NCBI GenBank assembly: GCA_015057445.1
Contig: SVEI01000009.1
Coordinates: 1 to 62,128, forward strand
Length of the DNA stretch: 62,128 bases
From: Lachnospiraceae bacterium
GTDB taxonomy: Bacteria; Bacillota; Clostridia; Lachnospirales; Lachnospiraceae
Direction of reading: 5' to 3'
Shown: piece by piece, positions 19,708-27,215 of the stretch
Numbering within the stretch: the first letter of the stretch is position 1
How the letters are laid out: every line of letters starts with the position of its first letter
The notes under the pieces: generated by a model
The model's database searches: none
Told to the model about the DNA's origin: nothing
What the model saw: the letters and a program-made list of their open reading frames with translations, nothing else
Position numbers and translations under genes: made by a program

Positions 19708-21591
19708 ATGAGTTACAATAATTTACAAGAAATAGTGGATATAATGTTAAATCCAGACATAAAGATAATAAGCTTTGATTTATTTGACACATTAGTTTTG
19801 CGACCTGTGCCAGGAGACAAAGAAAAGTTTGAATTATTAGACAAGCTATATGGTGAGTTAACAAATTCTCAGATTAATTTTGCAAAGGTGAGGACTCTAG
19901 GAGAGGCTACCCTTAGAAGACAGATAATTAATGGGGAATTAAAGCTTGAGGATGTGGAGCTTGATAGTATTTATCAGGTTATAGAAGATGTCTTTAAGAT
20001 TCCTCATAACATAGCTCAGGAGATTAAGGACGAGGAGACAAAGCTAGAGCTTGCCCTATGTAGTCCTAGAGAAAGTGGAAAATACTTGTATGAAAAGGCG
20101 CTAGAAACCGGCAAGAAGGTAATTCTTATATCTGATATATATTACTCAAAGGATATGATTATGAGCCTGCTTGAGAAGAATGGATATACAGGTTTTCATG
20201 AAGTATTTGTGTCTGCTCATATGGGACTTAGAAAAATTACAGGGAATCTGTATAAGAAGGTAATAGAGGAAATGAATGTGGCACCGTCTCAGATGCTTCA
20301 CATAGGCGATAATCTGGAAAGTGACTGTGAGATAGCTAAAAAGCTTGGTATTAATACAGTATATCTTCCATCTACATTAGATGTGTTTAATGGTTACGGA
20401 TGTCTCAGAGCCACAGAAAGACTATGTAGCAATATGGTAGACTGGGAAAAGGCATCTAAAGAGGTGGGAATGTCTGTCTTTAGAAAAATGGCAGCCAACA
20501 AATATTTTGATAATCCATTTCGTGAGTTTTCACAGGAGTCAAATTATAATGTGGATCCCTACTTTGTGGGATATGGGGCACTTGGATTAGAAGTTTTAGG
20601 ACTGGTAAAATGGCTGTCAGAGAATATAGCAAGAGATAATGTGGAAGAGATGGTATTTCTTTCTAGAGATGGACATTTGCCTATGCAGGTATATGAAATG
20701 TACAGAAAATATCATCCTAAGCTACCAAAGGCAAGTTACTTACATGTGTCTAGAATAGCACTTCTTCCAGCCATGATTAGAAGTCCACAGGATTTGTTCG
20801 ACTTACCAGTAGATATTTCCTACCAGACACCAGCTAAGCTAATTAAGCTTTTGACTTTCTGTATAAATGACAGTAAGCTTGAATCAGTGTCTATGGAATT
20901 TGACCTAGATAGGGTTTTGGATACAGAAACCTTCCATAGGTTTATATCATATTTTATAGAGAACTTATATGACGAAGATAAGCATAAAGAAAGTATAAAT
21001 GACATCAGAAAATATCTCACAAAGCATATAGCTTTAGATTCTAATGTGGCATTATTTGATTCGGGTTACAGTGGAAGAATCCTAGGAGCCATAAGCTATG
21101 TACTTGGCAAAGCATTTCCGGCATATTTTGTTCATGGAGATGGACTGGGACAATTTCTTAACGAGAGAAGAAATGGTTTAAATATAAGATGCTTTTTGGA
21201 TTACAATCCATATATGGAGGCGTCCCTTCGTGAATATGCGTACTTGGAGGTGGCACCATCCTGTGTAGGTTATGACACTAATCAAAACCCTATATTTGAT
21301 ATTGGACCAGCAAATGGGTATGAAAAAACGGTAAACAAAATGCAGAAGGGAGCAATTGACTTTGTTGCAGATTTCTTAAAGCATTTTGGAGAATATGAAG
21401 AACAGGTATCCTTTAGAAATCATAGTGCGGCAATGCCTTTTGAAGCATTTCTTAGATACTGTTCAAAAGAAGATATTAAGATGTTTGAAGGAATATTAAT
21501 AGACGACGAGCTTTGGGGTGGAAGAAGAGATATTGACCTTAAGATGTTAATGGAAGCCAGGCTAAGAAAGCTTCCCCCATATGCCAGATAA
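19708..21591 (+). CDS. COG5610-type HAD-domain protein of the glycan cluster
   Basis: Residues about 20-230 form a HAD-superfamily domain: FDLFDTLVLRP (motif I with both aspartates), ISDIYYSKDMI (motif II), the Lys region near 185 and HIGDNLESDCEIAKKLG (motif IV). The remaining ~400 residues contain MVFLSRDGHLPMQVYEMY and YLHVSRIALLP. These are characteristic of COG5610, a group of large HAD proteins almost always found in polysaccharide loci. The molecular role is not established; a phosphatase or a scaffold in precursor assembly is possible. AAAGGAAAA precedes the ATG. The stop overlaps an alternative upstream start of the next gene, indicating tight coupling. Confidence 0.8.
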   Translation: MSYNNLQEIVDIMLNPDIKIISFDLFDTLVLRPVPGDKEKFELLDKLYGELTNSQINFAKVRTLGEATLRRQIINGELKLEDVELDSIYQVIEDVFKIPHNIAQEIKDEETKLELALCSPRESGKYLYEKALETGKKVILISDIYYSKDMIMSLLEKNGYTGFHEVFVSAHMGLRKITGNLYKKVIEEMNVAPSQMLHIGDNLESDCEIAKKLGINTVYLPSTLDVFNGYGCLRATERLCSNMVDWEKASKEVGMSVFRKMAANKYFDNPFREFSQESNYNVDPYFVGYGALGLEVLGLVKWLSENIARDNVEEMVFLSRDGHLPMQVYEMYRKYHPKLPKASYLHVSRIALLPAMIRSPQDLFDLPVDISYQTPAKLIKLLTFCINDSKLESVSMEFDLDRVLDTETFHRFISYFIENLYDEDKHKESINDIRKYLTKHIALDSNVALFDSGYSGRILGAISYVLGKAFPAYFVHGDGLGQFLNERRNGLNIRCFLDYNPYMEASLREYAYLEVAPSCVGYDTNQNPIFDIGPANGYEKTVNKMQKGAIDFVADFLKHFGEYEEQVSFRNHSAAMPFEAFLRYCSKEDIKMFEGILIDDELWGGRRDIDLKMLMEARLRKLPPYAR

Positions 21592-21604
21592 AAGGTTAAA
21601 GTAT

Positions 21605-23506
21605 ATGAACAACATAGATAATAAGCAATTTAATACAAAAGAGCAGCTTAATAATACTGTGCTCAATGAATCTATACTTAATTGGTATGAATTTAGTAAA
21701 GACAAAGAATTGTTGCAGCTTGGAGCAGATAACAAATACTTAGTAGAATTGTTTGCTAGAAGATGCGAAAAAGTTACGGTTGCAGTTTCAAAGGAAGAAG
21801 AAAAGGATAGATTACTAGGGCAATTAGGTCATATTGGCAATTTAGAGATTGTACTTGAGGATGACGTAATGGATGGGCAAAGAGGCTTTGACTATGTTGT
21901 TGCTTTAGACCAGTTAGATAATTCTAAGGAACCAGTTAAAACTATTAATAAGTGGGTAAAGCTACTTAAAGAAAAAGGTACATTGCTGCTAGGAGTTGAT
22001 AATAGATTTGGCTTAAAATATTTTTGCGGAAGTGGTGAAAAGCATTCGGATATTCCCTTTGATGGTATAAATGGATACATAAGAATGGATGATAATAATA
22101 CTGGACGCTCTTATAGCAAGCAGGAACTATGCAAGATGTTTCAGGAGATTGGAAATATAAATTATAAATTTTATTATCCAGTTCCTGATAATAGGGTTCC
22201 CCAGATGGTATTTACAGATTCTTATCAAAAGGGAATTAATGCATCAGAACGTCTTATAGATTATAATTATGAAAGACCTGAGATGATAGGTTTAGAGCAT
22301 AGAATATTTAGTCAGATGATTGATGGCAAAGCTCTGCCATTTATGTCAAATTACTATCTAGTTGAATTAACAAAAGAAGGAAATTTGTCTGACATTCAAT
22401 ATGCGGTAATGACAACAGATAGAGGACCTAAGTATGGAATGGCCACAACCATCCGAGACAATAAAAAGGTGTATAAAAGACCACTTTGGAGTCAGGGAGA
22501 AAAATCTTTAGAAACATTATATGAATATACAAGAGAACTTCTTGACAAAAAAATCCCAGTGGTTAATATGAGTTTAGAAAAAGATTCTGTGGGTATGTAT
22601 ATAGAGATGCCTTTTGTGGACCAGGAGGGGTTATCTACTTGCCTAGAAAAGATGTCTGAAAATAACAAAGATACATTTGTTAGTATATTTGATCAGATAT
22701 ACTCATACATAAAAAAGTCCTATGAGAATAATTCAAAGGACGGAAGAGTATTCTTAGATTTGGCACCTTGTAATGCATTTTATATGGATGATGGCAGTGT
22801 GCTGTTTTATGATCAGGAATTTGTTAGTGATGATGGGACTTTAGAGTTTGCCATGTATAGAACTCTAAAATATTTCTTCCAGTCGTCTCCAAAATCAAGA
22901 GAAAATATTGATGTTAGAGAACTTTATAGACGGTATAATATAAGGGAAGATATGATTAATGTCTATGAAGAAAAGGAGACAGCCTTTATTCAAAATGTTA
23001 GGAATAAAGAGCAGTATCAATGGTTATATAAGATGGCAACTCCAAATTATAAAAAGATTGTTGCAAATATGTATAAGCATACAGAAAGTAAGAAGGAATA
23101 CAATGTGGGTTATGTTCCAGGAGTGTATGACCTTTTTCACACAGGACACCTTAGACTGTTTGAGAGATGCAAGGAAAGATGTAACTATCTAATAGTGGGA
23201 GTTTTGACAGATGAGTTAGTGGAATACTACAAAGGCAAGAAGCCAGTTATATCTTACGAAAATAGAGCTAGAGTTATAGAAGGTTTAAAGGTTGTTGATG
23301 AAGTAATTCCAGTTGATTTTAATAATACAGATAAGATAAAGGCATGGGAACAGCTACACTACGATTGTCATTTTTCAGGAGATGACCATATTGGGCATTG
23401 GAATGACATTATAGAAGAGCTTAGAAAAAGAGGATCTAATATGGAATTTTTCTCTTATACAGAGGGTATTAGTAGCACAGCCATTAAAAAGAAAATGCAG
23501 GAATAG
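21605..23506 (+). CDS. Fusion: SAM methyltransferase-like, kinase-like and cytidylyltransferase (TagD-type) domains
   Basis: I start at 21605, where AAAGG lies a few bases upstream; an in-frame ATG at 21581 overlaps the previous gene. Three parts are visible. Residues about 30-240 look like a class I methyltransferase (LLQLGADNKYLVELFARR, then a degenerate motif ending in LLLGVDNRFGLKYFCG). Residues about 240-490 have the FLDLAPCNAFYMDDG and LFYDQEF pattern of choline/aminoglycoside kinase-type catalytic loops. Residues about 500-633 are a nucleotidyltransferase with GYVPGVYDLFHTGHLRLF and ISSTAIKKKM, closest to glycerol-3-phosphate cytidylyltransferase (TagD). The likely product is a CDP-activated small alcohol that is then used by the LicD protein encoded 2 bases downstream. 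Confidence 0.8.
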   Translation: MNNIDNKQFNTKEQLNNTVLNESILNWYEFSKDKELLQLGADNKYLVELFARRCEKVTVAVSKEEEKDRLLGQLGHIGNLEIVLEDDVMDGQRGFDYVVALDQLDNSKEPVKTINKWVKLLKEKGTLLLGVDNRFGLKYFCGSGEKHSDIPFDGINGYIRMDDNNTGRSYSKQELCKMFQEIGNINYKFYYPVPDNRVPQMVFTDSYQKGINASERLIDYNYERPEMIGLEHRIFSQMIDGKALPFMSNYYLVELTKEGNLSDIQYAVMTTDRGPKYGMATTIRDNKKVYKRPLWSQGEKSLETLYEYTRELLDKKIPVVNMSLEKDSVGMYIEMPFVDQEGLSTCLEKMSENNKDTFVSIFDQIYSYIKKSYENNSKDGRVFLDLAPCNAFYMDDGSVLFYDQEFVSDDGTLEFAMYRTLKYFFQSSPKSRENIDVRELYRRYNIREDMINVYEEKETAFIQNVRNKEQYQWLYKMATPNYKKIVANMYKHTESKKEYNVGYVPGVYDLFHTGHLRLFERCKERCNYLIVGVLTDELVEYYKGKKPVISYENRARVIEGLKVVDEVIPVDFNNTDKIKAWEQLHYDCHFSGDDHIGHWNDIIEELRKRGSNMEFFSYTEGISSTAIKKKMQE

Positions 23507-23508
23507 TT

Positions 23509-24378
23509 ATGAATTACACAGATGAACAATTAGCTAAATTAAGAGAAGTTGAACTTGATTTATATAATAAGCTTACCCAGATATGCAAAAAGCACAACTT
23601 AAAATTTGTGTCTGGCTTTGGAACAACTTTAGGTGCTATTCGTCACAAGGGTTTTATACCCTGGGATGATGATATGGATTTTTTGATGCCTAGAAGAGAT
23701 TATGAGAAGTTAGTGGAAGTAATTGGAGATGAGCTAGAAGAAAAATATGAGTTTTTGGAGCCTAGAACTACAAAGGGATATGTAATGTCCTTTGCTAAGC
23801 TGGCTAGAAAGGATTCAACATTTATAGAGGCAGCAGATGAGTATAGAAGCTATCACAGAGGAATATTTATAGATATTTTTCCTATGGATTATTGGCCACA
23901 GGACAAAAAGAAAAGAGATAGACTGGCATTTAGGTGTTACTGCTTGCTTAGACTTTGTGCTCTTGCTACATACAGTAAGCCAAAGCTTCCGGCTGGTATG
24001 AGTAAAGCAAAAAGAATTGTGGCATGCGCAGGTTGTTTCTTAATAAGTGGATTCTTGAAAATCTTTCGTTTTACAACTGGAAAGCTGTATAAGAAATATT
24101 TGCATTTAGCCCAGCTTACACCTGCTAGTGAATCAGATTACTATGTGACAGATCTTTGCTGGTGTTGGCCTAGAAAGGATGGAATGATTGGTCTTCAATA
24201 TAAGGAAGATGATTTGTTCACTCCTACAAAAGTTCCCTTTGAGGATACATTTATGGTGGTTCCAGAAAAATATGACAGCTATTTGACAATCGCTTATAGA
24301 GATTACATGAAGCTTCCACCTGAAGATAAGAGGCACACACACGTACCGTCAGAATTAAAGTTCCCAGAACATATATAA
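23509..24378 (+). CDS. LicD-family phosphotransferase
   Basis: This is a LicD nucleotidyltransferase-fold enzyme of 289 residues. The hallmark is GTTLGAIRHKGFIPWDDDMDF with the metal-binding DDDMD acids, plus a later KDGMIGLQYKEDDLF. LicD proteins move phosphocholine or similar phospho-substituents from a CDP carrier onto a surface glycan. It starts 2 bases after the cytidylyltransferase fusion, so donor synthesis and transfer are probably coupled. Which head group is used (choline, glycerol, ribitol or something else) cannot be told; no choline uptake gene is present here. Confidence 0.9.
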   Translation: MNYTDEQLAKLREVELDLYNKLTQICKKHNLKFVSGFGTTLGAIRHKGFIPWDDDMDFLMPRRDYEKLVEVIGDELEEKYEFLEPRTTKGYVMSFAKLARKDSTFIEAADEYRSYHRGIFIDIFPMDYWPQDKKKRDRLAFRCYCLLRLCALATYSKPKLPAGMSKAKRIVACAGCFLISGFLKIFRFTTGKLYKKYLHLAQLTPASESDYYVTDLCWCWPRKDGMIGLQYKEDDLFTPTKVPFEDTFMVVPEKYDSYLTIAYRDYMKLPPEDKRHTHVPSELKFPEHI

Positions 24379-24401
24379 TACATTACTTTTGAGGAAACAT
24401 A

Positions 24402-25385
24402 ATGAATATACTTTATACAATTAATGATAATTTTGTTCCCCAGGTGGGAGCAGCCATCACATCAGTTTGTGAAAATAACAAGGAAGCAGATGAAATAAAA
24501 TTCTATATTTTCTCTCTACAGGTTTCTGATAACAACAAAAAGAAACTTAAGGAGTATGTAGGAGGATTTTCATCTCTCAATAAAACTCGAGATGTAGAGT
24601 TTATTGAGCTAGATGATATACATAAGTACTTTGATTTTTCGGTGGATACTACAGCGTGGAATCCTATAGTGTTATCAAGATTACTCTTAGACAAGCTTTT
24701 GCCTTTAGACATTCATCGTATAATATATTTCGATGGAGATACCATTGTTCGAAAGGACTTAAGAGAGCTTTGGGAAAGTGATATGGGAGAAAGTGCCATC
24801 GGGGCATGTATGGAACCAACCTGCAGTTTGAAGAGAAAGAATGAAATGGGATTAGCAGGGATACCGTATCATAATGCAGGTGTGTTATTAATAGACATGG
24901 ACAATTGGAGAAAACATAACACAGGTAAGGAGATTATGGATTACTACCGAGCTAAGGAAGGTAAGCTTTTTGCCAATGACCAAGATGCAATCAACGGAAG
25001 TCAAAAGGGTAGGGTAAAAACACTGTCTATGACTTATAATTATCACAATACCTATGATATATACAGATACAAGCTACTAGAAAAAAATTGTGATTATCCT
25101 GTGCCAAGTAAGGAAGAGGTGAATGCAATAAAAGCTGACCCATGCATAATTCATTTTCTAGGAGAAGAACGTCCATGGCGACTTGGTAATAAGCATCGTT
25201 TCACAAAGGAGTATATAAAATATTTAGATATGACGCCTTGGAAAGGTGAGAATTATGAAAAGGGCTGGAAGTTATATTTCTTCTGCTGGAATGTGTTTAA
25301 TTTTGTGATGAAACCTTTCCCTATGCTAAGGTGCAATATTATTAATTCTTTGGTACCTACACTTATTAATTTAAAGTCAAAGTAA
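24402..25385 (+). CDS. Glycosyltransferase family 8
   Basis: This 327-residue enzyme is of the LgtC/GT8 type: retaining glycosyltransferases that usually use UDP-glucose or UDP-galactose. Visible motifs are MNILYTINDNFVPQVGAAI at the start, the metal-binding IIYFDGDTIV, the YHNAGVLLIDMDNWR region, NDQDAIN and the C-terminal IIHFLGEERPW. It is the last gene of the glycan cluster, preceded by GAGGAAAC and followed immediately by a strong terminator. It presumably adds a hexose to the surface polymer. Confidence 0.92.
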   Translation: MNILYTINDNFVPQVGAAITSVCENNKEADEIKFYIFSLQVSDNNKKKLKEYVGGFSSLNKTRDVEFIELDDIHKYFDFSVDTTAWNPIVLSRLLLDKLLPLDIHRIIYFDGDTIVRKDLRELWESDMGESAIGACMEPTCSLKRKNEMGLAGIPYHNAGVLLIDMDNWRKHNTGKEIMDYYRAKEGKLFANDQDAINGSQKGRVKTLSMTYNYHNTYDIYRYKLLEKNCDYPVPSKEEVNAIKADPCIIHFLGEERPWRLGNKHRFTKEYIKYLDMTPWKGENYEKGWKLYFFCWNVFNFVMKPFPMLRCNIINSLVPTLINLKSK

Positions 25386-25410
25386 AGGCAGTTTTAGGAC
25401 TGCCTTTTTG
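25384..25410 (+). terminator. Terminator closing the glycan cluster
   Basis: AAAGGCAGT and ACTGCCTTT pair perfectly around TTTAGG, followed by a T run. The left arm begins within the stop codon of the GT8 gene. Confidence 0.9.
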
Positions 25411-25445
25411 CGTATAAAATTTTCAAAAAATTTTTTATAAATTTT

Positions 25446-25473
25446 TGAAACCTTATAAAGTACACAGGTGTAT
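25446..25473 (+). promoter_or_regulatory. Candidate ECF-type autoregulatory promoter
   Basis: TGAAAC (25446-25451) followed by CTT matches the -35 element of Bacillus-type ECF sigma factors (SigW/SigM/SigV). Sixteen bases later GTGTAT (25468) loosely resembles the CGTATA/CGTC -10. It lies about 60 bases before the sigma start. The -35 match is good and the -10 match weak, so this is an inference. Confidence 0.45.
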
Positions 25474-25534
25474 TATATATGTAAGGACAAACCGTAAGAA
25501 GAAACGTTTCAGATTAACAAGGAGTCGTAAAGTA

Positions 25535-26014
25535 ATGAAGATATCTCAAGATAATTTCTTGGAAGCATATGAAAAATATAAGAATACAGTCTATTCGGTT
25601 ATATTTAACTATGTTCAAAATATAGATGACGCAAATGATCTTCAGCAGGAAGTATTTATTAAGCTTTTGAACTCTGATGTGGATTATGAGACAGATGAAC
25701 ATCTTAAAGCATGGCTTATTCGAGTGGCTATTAATATGTGTAAGAATCACAGCAGACGTAGTAAATACATATCAGGTGAAACTATTCCAGAGGATTTGCC
25801 TTATGAGGTTAAGGAAGAGGATATAGATGTATTGTCATATGTGATTTCTTTACCGGAGAAGTATAGAATACCTGTACATTTGTACTATTATGAAGAATAC
25901 TCCATTAAGGAGATTGGAGAGCTTTTAGATATGCCGGAGTCTACAGTGAAGATAAGGCTTAAGAGAGGACGGGAGAAGCTGAAGAAATCTTTGTTAAAGG
26001 AGGAATTAGCATGA
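25535..26014 (+). CDS. ECF-family RNA polymerase sigma factor
   Basis: The start chosen is ATG 25535, with AAGGAG ten bases upstream. The longer open frame from 25445 begins with an unlikely basic stretch that overlaps the promoter. The 159-residue protein has region 2 (FLEAYEKYKNTVYSVIF, DLQQEVFIKLL) and region 4 (LPEKYRIPVHLYYYEEYSIKEIG with MPESTVKIRLKRGREKLK as recognition helix), the standard two-domain ECF architecture. Its stop overlaps the start of the anti-sigma gene (ATGA), so the two are translationally coupled. It probably responds to an envelope signal and drives its own operon. Confidence 0.93.
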   Translation: MKISQDNFLEAYEKYKNTVYSVIFNYVQNIDDANDLQQEVFIKLLNSDVDYETDEHLKAWLIRVAINMCKNHSRRSKYISGETIPEDLPYEVKEEDIDVLSYVISLPEKYRIPVHLYYYEEYSIKEIGELLDMPESTVKIRLKRGREKLKKSLLKEELA

Positions 26015-27153
26015 AGTCTTTAGGATTGCAATATAAAAATCAAATAGATGAATTATGTGTGGCAACTTGTAATGTGACAGCTGAAAACATTTTGGCAAAG
26101 GCCAGGGAAAGACAGTCTGATGCCAAGAGTGATGTTACAAAAGAAACAGATGATAAACAGCAACAAAAGGTTGTTCCATTTAAGAAATCTAATGCTAAGA
26201 AGGTTATGTGGAAGGTTATGGTGGCAGCAGCCAGTGTTCTTCTCATATGCACCACAACTCTTGCGGCTACAGGAAAATTAAGTGAATGGTATGACAAATA
26301 TTTTGGCGATGCAAAGGAACCTGTAACCAAAGAGATAATTGATGATGGTTATTTGTTTGATATTAATCAGAGTGTGTCAGATGGTATATTTACAGCAGAG
26401 TTAATTGGAGTAACGGGAGATGCAGAAACACCAAAATTGGCTATGGACATATACATTAATGATGATGAGTTAGTAGCAGTACATGACGAGATTAGATTAA
26501 TGGTGTATATCTTAGGTACCTATCAGTATGAAAATGAGCTTGACAAGTATGGCGCTTGGGAGGGATATGCAAAGCAGGATGCAGAAAATCCAAATCTCTA
26601 TCATGCAATTATTACGGGCCCACCTGTATGGATGTGCTGTGGCGAAGAGGTTGTAGTTGATGTGTGGCAGATAGTTATGGATGTAGATGCAAAGATATGG
26701 GACGACAGATATCCAAATCTAGTATTTAAGTATACAGCACCTGCAGAGGTATTTCACCCAGTTAGCTACTTTGAGTACGAGAATATGAAGTTTAGTCACG
26801 GCGGAATAGACTATTATCTTACAAGAGGTGAATATGGACCATATAGATCAGAATTTGCCTTCGAGTATGATTATGAGGGAACCACCTTAGCAGGCGGAGA
26901 GGATAATTACTGGAAGCTTGAGCAAAAGCTTCAGGATAATTGGCTGGAACTGGTAGATACCATGGTTTTAGTAGTTGATGGTGTGGAATATAAGGTTAAT
27001 CAGGAAGATAAGGGCTATACCTACTGTGATGAGAAGGGTGAATTTGGTAAGAAGAATCACTGCAACATACATCCATATTTTCCAAGCGTCGACTTAGATG
27101 CTGCGGAAAGTATTATTATTAAAGCAGGTGATACCAGCTACACTTTAAAGTAA
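26011..27153 (+). CDS. Membrane-anchored anti-sigma factor (DUF4179-like)
   Basis: This 380-residue protein has a cytoplasmic N-terminus (about 1-62) and one membrane helix (about 64-88, ending in TTTLAATGKL), then a large outside domain starting with SEWYDKYFGDAKE. The organisation and linkage to an ECF sigma (four-base ATGA overlap, AAAGGAGG upstream) mark it as the cognate anti-sigma. The DUF4179 assignment rests on this pattern. The N-terminus has no obvious zinc-binding HxxxCxxC motif, although Cys15 and Cys20 in LCVATCNV lie there. The extracellular domain is the presumed sensor; the ligand is unknown. Confidence 0.75.
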   Translation: MKSLGLQYKNQIDELCVATCNVTAENILAKARERQSDAKSDVTKETDDKQQQKVVPFKKSNAKKVMWKVMVAAASVLLICTTTLAATGKLSEWYDKYFGDAKEPVTKEIIDDGYLFDINQSVSDGIFTAELIGVTGDAETPKLAMDIYINDDELVAVHDEIRLMVYILGTYQYENELDKYGAWEGYAKQDAENPNLYHAIITGPPVWMCCGEEVVVDVWQIVMDVDAKIWDDRYPNLVFKYTAPAEVFHPVSYFEYENMKFSHGGIDYYLTRGEYGPYRSEFAFEYDYEGTTLAGGEDNYWKLEQKLQDNWLELVDTMVLVVDGVEYKVNQEDKGYTYCDEKGEFGKKNHCNIHPYFPSVDLDAAESIIIKAGDTSYTLK

Positions 27154-27215
27154 TTAACAATGTTATTAAAGGGCTAAAGAATGCCCAGAAATATAAGAAA
27201 GTGAGGAGAAATTAA

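Noticed and set aside
27172-27187. GGGC-TAAAGAAT-GCCC hairpin between anti-sigma and ChW genes
   Set aside because: The four-pair stem is too weak and lacks a T run, so neither a terminator nor a regulatory element can be supported.
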